Positions 42,273 through 50,262 of a DNA stretch of 64,000 nt are shown piece after piece. Each line of letters begins with the position of its first letter. The first letter of the stretch is position 1. The translations under genes were made by a program, and so were the position numbers. The DNA is from Nakamurella alba (GTDB taxonomy: Bacteria > Actinomycetota > Actinomycetes > Mycobacteriales > Nakamurellaceae). The notes under the pieces are model-generated. The model made no database searches and was not told the DNA's origin. It worked only from the letters and a program-made list of their open reading frames with translations. Location of the stretch: the NCBI RefSeq assembly GCF_009707545.1, contig NZ_WLYK01000005.1, forward strand, positions 248,001 to 312,000, read 5' to 3'.

Positions 42273-42536
42273 CATCGCCTCCACCGTGGTCGTTCCCCGT
42301 ACGCCTCCACGGTGCCCCGCGCATCACCGGTTCCGCCTCGCCGGAACGCATGAAAACGCTGTTGCGATCGCGCTCACCGGGCGTGACGGATCGGCTCCGT
42401 CGGCCTGCCGGGCTCACCCCGGTGCCTTCCGGCCGTACGGCCCGGCGTGCGCTCCGACGAAGACGTCGTCGATCCTTCTACTGCTGTCGAGGAGCCAGGG
42501 CGTGTTTCTCCACCCCGCACCGCCGCGAAAGATGTC
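42273..42536. other. intergenic region, nothing recognised
   Basis: 264 bases between the cysteine mini-protein start and the peptidase E stop, both on the minus strand. It must carry the mini-protein promoter; I see no sigma-B-like GGGTA box or hairpin. Confidence 0.5.
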
Positions 42537-43205
42537 CTATGGGAGCAGTTCCCAGGTGCCCTCGGAGACCACCTCGACCCGGCCGTCGTCGACGACAATC
42601 GCGCTCCGGTCGTCCAGGACGTACGCCGGGCCGGTGACCCGGGTGCGCCATCGCTGCGCCGCCGCCATCGAGTTGCCGGGTTCGCCGTCCGGGGCGAGGT
42701 GCGGGCAGATGGAGAAATCGACGAGGCCGAGCGTGCTCTCGTCACCGCTCGGCGGGCGCCACTGGATGAAGTCCGCGCCGACCTCCGGCGTCATCACCAT
42801 GCTGCCGGCACTCAGCCCGACCCAGACCGTGTCGGTCAACGACGGAAGAAGGTCGACGAACCCGGACTCCCGCATCCAGTGGCAGAGATAGAGGACGTCA
42901 CCGCCGGCAGCGAGCAGCACGTCCGTCTCCCGGACCATCGGCGTCCAGCGGTCGGCATCGATGCTCGGCAGGGCGGTCAGTTCGAGGATGCCGACCGACC
43001 GCCAACCGAGATCGACCATCGGGTTCTCCGACCGCCCGCTGATGAACTCCCACGCCTTGACCCCGGGTCCGCTCCACGGGTGGCCGTACATCGCGGTCGG
43101 GATGCACAGCGCCGACGCCTCCTCGACCGGCTTGCCGAGCAGGTTCACCAGCGCGGCCCGGATCGACGGATTGGTGACACCGCCCGACGTGAGCAGCAAC
43201 TTCAC
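42537..43205 (-). CDS. peptidase E-like (S51) serine peptidase
   Basis: 222 residues. VKLLLTSGGVTNPSI at the start, LLAAGGDVLYLCHWMRESG, and the nucleophile elbow VGLSAGSMVM with the S51 serine, then DFSICPHLAPDGE. The family cleaves Asp-Xaa dipeptides or, in cyanophycinase relatives, cyanophycin. GGAGG lies 4-5 bases before the GTG. It follows the DUF6480 gene by 32 bases and completes the Rv2629-like/DUF6480/peptidase unit. Confidence 0.85.
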   Translation of the reverse strand: MKLLLTSGGVTNPSIRAALVNLLGKPVEEASALCIPTAMYGHPWSGPGVKAWEFISGRSENPMVDLGWRSVGILELTALPSIDADRWTPMVRETDVLLAAGGDVLYLCHWMRESGFVDLLPSLTDTVWVGLSAGSMVMTPEVGADFIQWRPPSGDESTLGLVDFSICPHLAPDGEPGNSMAAAQRWRTRVTGPAYVLDDRSAIVVDDGRVEVVSEGTWELLP

Positions 43206-43237
43206 GGCGCCTCCCGGCAAGGACGGATCAGGAAGGG

Positions 43238-43471
43238 TCAGAACAGGTCGAAGATCCGGACCACGAAGAACAGCACCACCGCGAGCACGAACACCCCGAT
43301 GATGCCGATGACCACCGGCCCCAGGAAACGTGGGCTGTCCCGTTCGTGATGCGTCAGTCCCACGGTGGTCGAGCCCGAGTCGGGCGGCGTCTCGCCCGGC
43401 GGTACACCGCCGCCGGGCTCGAGTCCGGGCGTACGAGCCGGATCGGGGTCCGGCGGCTGGTCCGTCGACAT
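43238..43471 (-). CDS. DUF6480-like small membrane protein
   Basis: 77 residues. The DPARTPGLEPGGGVPPGETPP block is typical of DUF6480, followed by one C-terminal transmembrane helix (PVVIGIIGVFVLAVVLFFVV). GAGGAGGGC lies 8 bases before the ATG, 5 bases after the stop of the upstream Rv2629-like gene. Such proteins recur in actinobacterial stress loci; function unknown. Confidence 0.85.
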   Translation of the reverse strand: MSTDQPPDPDPARTPGLEPGGGVPPGETPPDSGSTTVGLTHHERDSPRFLGPVVIGIIGVFVLAVVLFFVVRIFDLF

Positions 43472-43476
43472 GCCGG

Positions 43477-44673
43477 TCAGCCCTCCTCGTCGCGACGGTG
43501 CCGACCCTGCACCTGGCCGTGCCCGGGCATGCTCTCCAGCCCGTCGCGCGGGGTGGACCGGTCGCTCCACCGCAGTACCGCCGCGACACCGCCGGTGAAC
43601 TGCACGGTCTCCCGGTCGTACAGCTGCACCGCACCGCCGGAGCCGAGGGTCGACCAGATCAGTGCGGCATCCGCCCGCACCTGATGGGGCTCGGTGACAC
43701 CCAGCGATGCCAGCTCGGCGGCGTCCAGTCCGACGACCGAGGGGTCCGGCCCGGTCCACAGGGTCAGGGTCGACGTCGGGTCGTCGGCGAGCAGCAGGGT
43801 GTCCAGCTGCTCCTTGCGCAGCACGTCGACCACCGCGTCCAGACCCTGCACGGCCGCGCCCTGACTGCCCTCCTGCTCGGAGAACCGGTCCAGCACCGCC
43901 TGCGCGCGTCGGGCATCGAAGTCGGCCAGCGCGCCGTCGACCGCCTCGGCACGGGCCCGCTCGGACGTGCCGTCCGCCCGGCCGCCGGTCGACAGGTGCA
44001 CCAGCAGCTCGCGGGTGCCGCCCTCGACGGCCTTGCGGATCTCGCCGACCACCGCGTCCTCGCCGTCCACCAGCACCACGTCCGGCCGGAACCGGCGCAC
44101 CAGGACGTCGATCTCCTTGGCGACCTCCTTGGCGTTGTGCGCGACGGAGTCCTCCACCCGGGCCTGCACCCGGCGCTGCGACATCCGGCCGCCGGGCACC
44201 CGGTGCAGCTCGTCGTTGCTGCCCTCGACCTCCTGATCGGCGAGCCGGTTGTCCAGCACCCCGACCATCTCCAGATCGGCGCCGGCCTTGTCCGCGGCCA
44301 CCAGCAGGTGGGTCGCACGTCCCTGCACGCCCCGGACCAGCGGCAGCAGCTGCGGCACACCCGACCACGTCGACTCGTCCCGGACCGGACGCCCGGGATG
44401 GACGACATCGAGCAGCACGCCGTCGGCGTTCGCGACCACCACCCGGCCGGCCTGGCCCGACCGGCCCGGCGGCGCGATCACCGCCGACCCGACGGTCTCC
44501 AGCAGGTCGTCGGGCGCCCCGGCCGCGGCCAGCAGCTTGCGCTGCGCCTGCCACCGGTGTTCGACCTCCCGCGCGCCGGCCTCGTCGGTGCGACCGACGT
44601 CCAGCGACACCGAGACGAAGGGACCGCGCGCCTTGAGCACCGGTCCGACGTACTCCTCAAGCATTCTGTCCAC
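43477..44673 (-). CDS. Rv2629-like (Vms1/baeRF-type) protein
   Basis: 398 residues. It resembles mycobacterial Rv2629 and the bacterial/archaeal eRF1-like baeRF domains: an N-terminal GPFVSVSLDVGRTDEAGAREVEHRW, VVIAPPG-like strand, HLLVAADKAGAD, HRVPGGRMSQRRVQ (a Gly-rich loop corresponding to the catalytic or tRNA-contact region of eRF1-family proteins), and a C-terminal DTLLLADDPTSTLTLW domain. It may release peptidyl-tRNA or bind ribosomes under stress; unproven. GTG 44673 or ATG 44664 are possible starts. A GTTC-N14-GGGTAC promoter sits upstream. Confidence 0.85.
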   Translation of the reverse strand: MDRMLEEYVGPVLKARGPFVSVSLDVGRTDEAGAREVEHRWQAQRKLLAAAGAPDDLLETVGSAVIAPPGRSGQAGRVVVANADGVLLDVVHPGRPVRDESTWSGVPQLLPLVRGVQGRATHLLVAADKAGADLEMVGVLDNRLADQEVEGSNDELHRVPGGRMSQRRVQARVEDSVAHNAKEVAKEIDVLVRRFRPDVVLVDGEDAVVGEIRKAVEGGTRELLVHLSTGGRADGTSERARAEAVDGALADFDARRAQAVLDRFSEQEGSQGAAVQGLDAVVDVLRKEQLDTLLLADDPTSTLTLWTGPDPSVVGLDAAELASLGVTEPHQVRADAALIWSTLGSGGAVQLYDRETVQFTGGVAAVLRWSDRSTPRDGLESMPGHGQVQGRHRRDEEG

Positions 44674-44703
44674 CTACCTCTTCTGATCGACTGCACGGGT
44701 CCG

Positions 44704-44727
44704 GTACCCGGTCCGCTCCGACCGAAC
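44704..44727 (-). promoter_or_regulatory. putative sigma-B/F promoter of the Rv2629-like operon
   Basis: On the minus strand GTTC (44727-44724), 14 bases, GGGTAC (44709-44704), about 30 bases before the GTG. One -35 mismatch to GTTT. Fits the canonical general-stress promoter. Confidence 0.65.
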
Positions 44728-44801
44728 ACGACCGCGCCGGGACCATCAGGACGCCGGGTCCGGGCGGTCGGGAAGGTCGGGAGATCCGACCGGTCGGGAA
44801 G

Positions 44802-45590
44802 TCAGGGCCGGTCGACGTCGTCGGGAAGATCGACGACCAGCGCGCGGTGGTCGGACAGCGGCAGCTCCGGGTTGTCGACGGACAGCGGATCCGGCAGCGA
44901 CCCGCGCACCACGATGTGGTCGAGCTGCCGGTCCGGTCGCGACAACGGGAACGTCGGCGCCGTGGCCAGTGACCGGAAGCCGCGCACCGCACCCGGCAGC
45001 GGGGGGGTGCGGTTGAAGTCGCCCATCAGCACCACCGGTCCGGCGCCGCCGGCGGCGCGGACCGCGGCCCGCTCGAGCCGCTGCAGCTGCACCCGGTTCC
45101 AACCCGGCACGAAGGACAGGTGGGCGTTGGCGACGGTGATCGGACCGCCGGGTGCATCGATGCCGGCGATCACTGCGGACCTCGGTTCCTCGTGCACCAG
45201 CAGCCACTTGCGCGGCTCCCGCAGGTACACCGGCACCCGGCCCGGTAACCGCGGCAGCCGGATCACGTGCCAGGAGCTGACCGGGTAGCGCGACAGCAGC
45301 GCGATGCCGTACGACGCGGTCCCCGGTGCCTCCTGACCGGTGGCCGCCACCCAGCTCGCACCCGGTGTGCCGGCCAACGCGGCGACGAACCGGTGGGCGA
45401 CGGCGCCCATCGCCGTCGCTGCGACGTCGGTCAGATCGGCCAGATGCGATCGCGGCTGGTCGCGGTCGACCTCCTGCAGGGCCAGCACGTCGGGATCGAG
45501 CAGCCGGACGGCCTCGGCGAGACGGTCCGGGTGCACGGCGTCGTCGTGCAGGGAGCGTCCGTGCAGGATGTTGAAGGTGACCAACCGCAT
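44802..45590 (-). CDS. endonuclease/exonuclease/phosphatase-family protein
   Basis: 262 residues. Motifs of the EEP fold appear in order: LVTFNILHGR, ALQEVD, ANAHLSF, LMGDFN, LDHIVV and LSDHRALVVDL, so the metal-dependent active site is complete. It is probably a nuclease or sphingomyelinase-like phosphodiesterase; no signal peptide. The ATG lies 9 bases after a GGGTAC box inside a palindrome shared with the divergent nucleotidyltransferase gene, so it appears leaderless. Confidence 0.88.
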   Translation of the reverse strand: MRLVTFNILHGRSLHDDAVHPDRLAEAVRLLDPDVLALQEVDRDQPRSHLADLTDVAATAMGAVAHRFVAALAGTPGASWVAATGQEAPGTASYGIALLSRYPVSSWHVIRLPRLPGRVPVYLREPRKWLLVHEEPRSAVIAGIDAPGGPITVANAHLSFVPGWNRVQLQRLERAAVRAAGGAGPVVLMGDFNRTPPLPGAVRGFRSLATAPTFPLSRPDRQLDHIVVRGSLPDPLSVDNPELPLSDHRALVVDLPDDVDRP

Positions 45591-45615
45591 GCCGGGTGGG
45601 TACCCACCGGGCATG
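45588..45615. promoter_or_regulatory. palindromic bidirectional leaderless promoter (GGGTACCC core)
   Basis: A 28-bp near-perfect palindrome (one mismatched base pair) whose two ends are the start codons of the divergent EEP and nucleotidyltransferase genes. The GGGTACCC centre supplies a GGGTAC on both strands, each exactly 9 bases from its ATG (45598-45603 to 45613; 45605-45600 to 45590). The -35 elements are poor on both sides. Confidence 0.6.
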
Positions 45616-46233
45616 ACCGCCGACCCCGCCCCGCCCGCCGCAGCCGACGAACCCGTACAGGCGACCGACCGGGATGCCCTGCGCGATGCCCTCAAGCGGG
45701 CCGCGTCCGCGCTCAAGGACGAGGGGATCCCGTTCGCGGTCGCCGGCGGGTACGCGCTGTGGGTGCACGGGGCCCCGGAGAGCGAGCACGACGTCGACCT
45801 GGCGGTCGAGGAGCCAAGGGTCGAGCAGGCGGCGGACCGGCTGGCCCGTGCGGGATTCGCGATCGAGCGGCCGCCGGAGGACTGGTTGTTCAAGGCCTGG
45901 GCCGACGGCGCGGAGGGAGCCGGCGCGATGGTCGATGTGCTTCACCGGCTCAACGGCATCCCGGTCGACCTGGGTCTGCTGGACCGCGCGGAGGAGCACG
46001 AGGTGCTGGGGCTGCGGGTGCCCGTGCTGCCGGCACAGGAGGTCGTCACCGGCAAACTGCTCGCGATGACCGAGCGCTACTGCGACTTCTCCGCGATGAT
46101 CCCGGTGGTCAGGGCGGTGCGGGAACAGATCGACTGGGATCGACTCACCGCCGCCACCCGGGACAACGACTTCGCGGCAGCATTCCTGTTCCTGGTGCGC
46201 CGCCTCGGCATCGCTCCCGCCGACGAGAGCTGA
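45613..46233 (+). CDS. nucleotidyltransferase-fold protein
   Basis: 206 residues. FAVAGGYALWVHGAPESEHDVDLAV gives the GG motif and the DxD metal residues of the polymerase-beta/minimal nucleotidyltransferase fold. It resembles AbiEii/MNT-like or aminoglycoside nucleotidyltransferase-type proteins. No toxin partner such as an HTH gene is adjacent. ATG 45613, leaderless from the shared palindrome. Substrate unknown. Confidence 0.84.
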   Translation: MTADPAPPAAADEPVQATDRDALRDALKRAASALKDEGIPFAVAGGYALWVHGAPESEHDVDLAVEEPRVEQAADRLARAGFAIERPPEDWLFKAWADGAEGAGAMVDVLHRLNGIPVDLGLLDRAEEHEVLGLRVPVLPAQEVVTGKLLAMTERYCDFSAMIPVVRAVREQIDWDRLTAATRDNDFAAAFLFLVRRLGIAPADES

Positions 46234-46426
46234 CCGCGCCACCGGCAGCTGACTCCGCGCTCCGATCCGCCCGCACCCCTGACGCGATGATTAACTTCCG
46301 CTGCGCGTACGAAGTCGGCGACTCCCGCCCCACCCGTCCCATTTCCGCCCGGAACTCACGCGTCGACGACGTTGATCATCGCGACGGGCGCCGTGGGGGA
46401 GGGGAGTGCCACACGGTGCGGCCGGC
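46234..46426. other. convergent intergenic region, nothing recognised
   Basis: 193 bases between the stops of the nucleotidyltransferase and a small minus-strand gene. No clear hairpin terminator or gene seen. Confidence 0.5.
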
Positions 46427-46651
46427 TCAGCCGAGGCGGTAGCCCTCGAGGCCGGGCGGGGCGTCCTTGTGCGGGGCAGCGGCACCGTCCGCGGTCCCGT
46501 CGATCGGGTCGGCGTCGCCGAACACGGCGAGACCGTCGGAGGCGGCGGGGTCGCCGACCGGCACCGCCTGCTCGACGAGATCGGCGCCGTCGGCCTCCAC
46601 CCCGGAGGCAAAGGCCTCGCTGACTCCGGCGAACTGTCCCGGATCCGTCAT
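46427..46651 (-). CDS. small hypothetical protein
   Basis: 74 residues: MTDPGQFAGVSEAFASGVEADGADLVEQAVPV... rich in Ala/Asp/Gly and acidic, ending PPGLEGYRLG. AGGAGG lies 5-6 bases before the ATG. A 9-bp hairpin (46674-46700) sits right upstream of the ribosome site in the leader. No family recognised; acidic small proteins of this style recur around 52.4 and 55.0 kb. Confidence 0.78.
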   Translation of the reverse strand: MTDPGQFAGVSEAFASGVEADGADLVEQAVPVGDPAASDGLAVFGDADPIDGTADGAAAPHKDAPPGLEGYRLG

Positions 46652-46673
46652 CCCGCACCTCCTGATGCGCCCG

Positions 46674-46700
46674 GCGGGCACTCCGTGTCGAAGTGCCCGC
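46674..46700 (-). other. leader hairpin
   Basis: GCGGGCACT...AGTGCCCGC, perfect 9-bp stem and 9-base loop, 11 bases upstream of the AGGAGG of the 74-residue protein. It could modulate translation or stabilise the mRNA. Confidence 0.5.
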
Positions 46701-46964
46701 GGCCGGGCGCGGTCAAGCGCCACGGACGCCACGGTCCGAGGTCACCCGAGGGGCACCGCGCTACCTGAATGCCTGACGGCGCCCGGTCGCGCGCTGTGGA
46801 TCGGGGCCCAGTTCCGTCAGGCCGACGCGTCGCGCGGCGCGTCGGGGCGGCCGACCAAGATCACCTCTCGGTGACAGATCGAAGAGCCGTTGGCGCGACG
46901 GAATGTCACATGCCACACGAATGGACCGGCTCAAAGCCTCTACGGCGGTATGAACCACATCAGT

Positions 46965-46994
46965 GTTTCGGTACGTTCGTTGCGCTATGGGTAT
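46965..46994 (+). promoter_or_regulatory. possible sigma-B/F -10 (GGGTAT)
   Basis: GTTT (46965-46968) and GGGTAT (46989-46994) with a 20-base spacer, longer than the usual 14-17. The -10 is a perfect match, 43 bases before the small coding frame at 47037. Confidence 0.4.
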
Positions 46995-47036
46995 CGGATC
47001 TCGAAACGCCGTTGCAGTACACCCGAGGAGGTCATC

Positions 47037-47165
47037 GTGGACACGCCGGGAGCCAGCAGATCCGCCCACCCCGAGGTCCGGCACCGGACCGAACAGCACT
47101 GCCCCGCCCCCACCGCACTGAGAGCACAGTCGCAACGGGGACTGCCAGCAAGGACGAGAAGATGA
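47037..47165 (+). CDS. 42-residue upstream small coding frame
   Basis: GTG 47037 preceded by GAGGAG, 42 codons (start VDTPGASRSAHPEV; no domain), and its TGA overlaps the ATG of the next gene (ATGA). The good ribosome site and the 4-base overlap suggest real translation, perhaps as a leader that couples translation of the helicase-associated-domain protein. It has no known homologue that I can name. Confidence 0.5.
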   Translation: MDTPGASRSAHPEVRHRTEQHCPAPTALRAQSQRGLPARTRR

Positions 47166-47452
47166 CCGGGCCCGACGACCTTCCCCGCCGGGGTTCATGG
47201 GGCTTCCAACCCGCCGACGAGGTCTGGGAGCAGCGGCTGATCGCCGTCGCCGAGTTCCTGGCCGAGCACGAAGGCCGGTGGCCCCGCAGCACCCGCCCCG
47301 CCGAGGCCGACGAGCGAAGGCTCGGACAGTGGCTCGGCACCCAGCGACGCGAGATGCGGAGCCTGGGCCTGTCCGAGATCCGCCGGCGCCGACTCGACGA
47401 GACCCTGCCGGGCTGGCACGAGAGGCGGGCGCGCGAGCACTCTGGCCACTGA
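47162..47452 (+). CDS. helicase-associated (HA) domain small protein
   Basis: 96 residues. The core WEQRLIAVAEFLAEHEGRWPR...RLGQWLGTQRREMRSLGLSEIRRRRLDETLPGW matches the helicase-associated repeat (W...L..F....G.WP....EE..LG.WL..QR) normally found beside SNF2 helicases, here alone. It probably binds nucleic acid. Translation is probably coupled to the 42-residue frame (ATGA). A strong hairpin follows the stop. Confidence 0.84.
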   Translation: MTGPDDLPRRGSWGFQPADEVWEQRLIAVAEFLAEHEGRWPRSTRPAEADERRLGQWLGTQRREMRSLGLSEIRRRRLDETLPGWHERRAREHSGH

Positions 47453-47473
47453 ACCCACCGACAATCGGTGCAA

Positions 47474-47511
47474 GAGGAGCCGGCCGCTCCACATCGGGTG
47501 GCCGGCTCCTC
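47474..47511 (+). terminator. 12-bp hairpin terminator
   Basis: GAGGAGCCGGCC (47474-47485) pairs perfectly with 47500-47511, starting 22 bases after the HA-domain stop. No long T tract. Confidence 0.8.
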
Positions 47512-47535
47512 CACCACAGCGGTGTGGCCGGCGGC

Positions 47536-47593
47536 ACTCAGCTGAACGCTCTGCTCATTTGAGCGGAACGCCGCGCCCACTCAGCTGAACGCT
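47536..47593. repeat. 15-bp direct repeat around a stop codon
   Basis: ACTCAGCTGAACGCT at 47536-47550 and again at 47579-47593, 43 bases apart. The second copy contains the stop of the minus-strand cysteine mini-protein, so the repeat duplicates the last codons and stop. Confidence 0.7.
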
Positions 47594-47922
47594 GTCGGCA
47601 CCGCCTGGCGGTGCTCCCCCGCGCCCGGGCGCTGCTGTTGCGCCGGCACAGCGAACCGACCCGCCCCGCGATGGGCCAGCTTCCGCGGGGTCGCGTTGCA
47701 GGCGTGGCAGTCGGGACAGACGAAGACCAATCCGGGCAGGGGGTGCAGCCCGCGCACCCCACGCAACAGCACCCGCCCGCAACCACCGCAGACACAGTCG
47801 GTGTCGCCCTCGCCGCGGATGAACGCGTGGTCCTCCGGCACCGGGTCCTCTGCTACGAAGATGCGCGCGTCGATGTCGGCGCCGGGATGGTCGACGACCT
47901 CCAACTCGATCCGCCCGGTCAC
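47581..47922 (-). CDS. six-cysteine mini-protein, paralogue 2
   Basis: 113 residues, the same core as the 41994 protein: DCVCGGCGRVLLRGVRGLHPLPGLVFVCPDCHACNA, with C-x-C-x2-C and C-x2-C-x2-C plus R-x-x-H-x-x-P-G-L. The N-terminus (IELEVVDHPGADIDARIFVAED) and C-terminal tail differ. AGGAGG lies 5 bases before the GTG. Probably a zinc-binding regulator or chaperone; family unknown. Confidence 0.8.
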   Translation of the reverse strand: MTGRIELEVVDHPGADIDARIFVAEDPVPEDHAFIRGEGDTDCVCGGCGRVLLRGVRGLHPLPGLVFVCPDCHACNATPRKLAHRGAGRFAVPAQQQRPGAGEHRQAVPTAFS

Positions 47923-48636
47923 GGCACCTCCTGATCACCCGTCGTGTCGTTCACCCACTACCGTCACGGACCACCCGGACGATCGGCAACGGATCCGCCG
48001 GTCGACACAGAGCGCATCCGTCTCGTCCGATGGTATGGCCACCGGGGCCCGCTGACGCACACCCGCGCGCGAGTCACGCACTCTCCGTACCGGTCTCCGC
48101 CCGCGCGGCCGGCGCGCCGGTCCCCCACCGGGTGGGCGGCACGGGCAGCACGGCCCACCTCCGGCCCCACGCTGTGAGCGCCCGGGCACCCCGCGCGGCC
48201 GGGAGGATCGGGCGGACGAGTGAGCCGCTCGCAGCCGGGTGAAGCGCGGGGCGCACAGGGATGAATCGGTCCGGCGGGGGCACCCTCACCCTCGTCGGCA
48301 GGCGGTCCGTAGGGTTCCCAGAGGTGGGCGGCCACCGGGGCCGCGGGGTCGACCGCCGCGTCGGCGAAGGTCGGGGCCACCGGCGGGTGGTGACACACGG
48401 GCGTTCGGCACCCGTCCGTGCCCCGATGATGACTGGGGGTGACGTTCCGTAGGAGTGGTCCGCGCGTCGGGGTGATCTAGGGCCCATTCGCCGAGCCTGC
48501 ACGCATACTGAACCGAAGAAACTACGGCGACACGGTGCAACGACCACGACCGTACGACCGCCGACCGGCCCGGAAGCGTGACCACACGGTGGTCCGTTGC
48601 AGCGGGTGAACGTGTACAGACCGAAGGGAGCGCTCG
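47923..48636. other. 714-bp divergent intergenic region
   Basis: Between the mini-protein (minus) and the GAF-PAS-GGDEF gene (plus). Long frames exist on both strands because of GC content, but none has a Shine-Dalgarno, domain or amino-acid logic I trust. I see no hairpin or sigma-B box. It may hide a small RNA. Confidence 0.5.
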
Positions 48637-50262
48637 ATGGCAGACCGGCCACTGCGGTACCGGCTGACCTCGCGCACCCTGCACCAGATCGTCACTGCGC
48701 TGCACACCCCGTCCGACCTGCACTCGACGGTGCAAGCGGTGACCGACCTCGTCGTCCGGTTCGCCGGATTCCGGGTGGCCGCCGTCAGCGTGGCCCGCAA
48801 CGACAACGTGTTCGAGACCGTGGCCGTCGCCGGACAGGACGGCGCCGCCGACGGCGCTGCCGACGTGCTGCTCGGGCACCGCACCCCTCGTACCAACTAC
48901 GACGAGGAGTTCGCGGTCGCGGAGAAGTGGGGGCGGCTGCTGTTCGTGCCGCACGACCGGGTGCCGGACGCCGGGCAACGGGGCTGGGTGCCGGAGACCG
49001 CGATCAGCGACAGCAAACACGCCTGGCATCCCCTCGACGCCCTGTACGCGCCGCTGCTGTCCTCGTCCGGCGAACTGCTCGGCGTGCTGTCCGTCGACCT
49101 GCCGGTCGACGACCACCGCCCCGGACGCCGACGCCGGGAGCTGCTGGAGATCCTGGCGATCCACGCCGGAGCGGCGATCGAGACCGCCCGGCTGACCGAC
49201 CAGCTGCGCGAGGAGGAGGAGCTCTTCCGCCTCGCGTTCGACGGCACCGGGACCGGCATGGCCCTCGTGTCGATGGCGGAGAGCACGACCGGGCGGTTCG
49301 CCCGGGTGAACCCGAAGTTCTGCGAACTGACCGGACGCTCCGCCGGCGAACTGCTCGGCCTGACGGTCTTCGATCTCGCCCCCCCGGACGAGATCGACGA
49401 CGTGCGCAACGATGTCGACGCGGTGGTGTGGGGCGACGAGTCGGTGCACCGGATCGAGCGACGGATCCGGCGACCGGACGGCAGCGACCTGTGGGTGTCG
49501 ATCACCCTGGCCGGGGTGGCGGACTCCGAGGGCGCCCCCCAGTACACGATCCTGCAACTCGAGGACATCTCGGCCAGACGGGCCGAACAGCAGTACCTCG
49601 AGCATCTGGCCGGGCACGACCCGCTCACCGGGCTGGCCAACCGGGCCACCCTGACCGAGCGGCTCCGGCGGGCGGTGGTGTCCGCAGCCACCACCGAGCG
49701 GCCGGGAGCACTGCTCTTCATCGACCTCGACGACTTCAAGAGCATCAACGACCACCACGGCCACCTGGTCGGCGACCAGGTCCTCGCCATGGTCGCGGCA
49801 CGGCTCGCCGAGTCGGTGCGCGGGAACGATCTGGTCGGCCGCATCGGCGGCGACGAGTTCGTGGTGATCGCCGACGAGATCGACACCACCGGCACCACCG
49901 ACATCATCGAGCGGCTCACCGCCGCGATCGCGACCCCGTTGTCGATCATGGACAACACGTTCCGGCTCTCCGGCACCGTCGGCGCCACGCTCATCCTGGA
50001 CGCCTCCCGGAGCCCCGAGCAGCTGCTCGACGATGCCGACACCGACATGTACCGGCGCAAGAACCGCACGACCCCGGCCCGTCCGGGCACCCCGGCGGCC
50101 GATCCGACCGGCGAGACGGAGAGCACTTCGGGCCGAGGTGACAACGCTGTCGAGAACGACTTCGACGGCGGCCTTCTCGGGATCGACGACGCCGGGGACA
50201 ACGAGCCGGCCCTTCCGGCAGAGGGTTTCACCCGGCCAGCCGGCGCCGCAGCTTTGCGATGA
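48637..50262 (+). CDS. GAF-PAS-GGDEF diguanylate cyclase
   Basis: 541 residues: GAF (about 15-190; LHQIVTALHTPSDLHSTVQ...), PAS (about 205-325; ARVNPKFCELTGRSAGELLG, RRPDGSDLWVSITLAGV), and GGDEF (about 325-500) with LDDFKSINDHHGHLVGDQVL and an intact IGGDEFV near residue 402. A disordered tail of about 40 residues follows. It should make cyclic-di-GMP in response to signals sensed by GAF and PAS. GAAGGGAG precedes the ATG. Its last 35 bases overlap the convergent sigma-factor gene. Confidence 0.92.
   Translation: MADRPLRYRLTSRTLHQIVTALHTPSDLHSTVQAVTDLVVRFAGFRVAAVSVARNDNVFETVAVAGQDGAADGAADVLLGHRTPRTNYDEEFAVAEKWGRLLFVPHDRVPDAGQRGWVPETAISDSKHAWHPLDALYAPLLSSSGELLGVLSVDLPVDDHRPGRRRRELLEILAIHAGAAIETARLTDQLREEEELFRLAFDGTGTGMALVSMAESTTGRFARVNPKFCELTGRSAGELLGLTVFDLAPPDEIDDVRNDVDAVVWGDESVHRIERRIRRPDGSDLWVSITLAGVADSEGAPQYTILQLEDISARRAEQQYLEHLAGHDPLTGLANRATLTERLRRAVVSAATTERPGALLFIDLDDFKSINDHHGHLVGDQVLAMVAARLAESVRGNDLVGRIGGDEFVVIADEIDTTGTTDIIERLTAAIATPLSIMDNTFRLSGTVGATLILDASRSPEQLLDDADTDMYRRKNRTTPARPGTPAADPTGETESTSGRGDNAVENDFDGGLLGIDDAGDNEPALPAEGFTRPAGAAALR

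Noticed and set aside
45613-46233. Toxin-antitoxin module from the nucleotidyltransferase-fold gene
   Set aside because: No HEPN or HTH partner gene is next to it.
47964-48452. Frames of 60-140 codons in the divergent gap at 48 kb
   Set aside because: No Shine-Dalgarno, no conserved-looking composition, overlapping frames on both strands.
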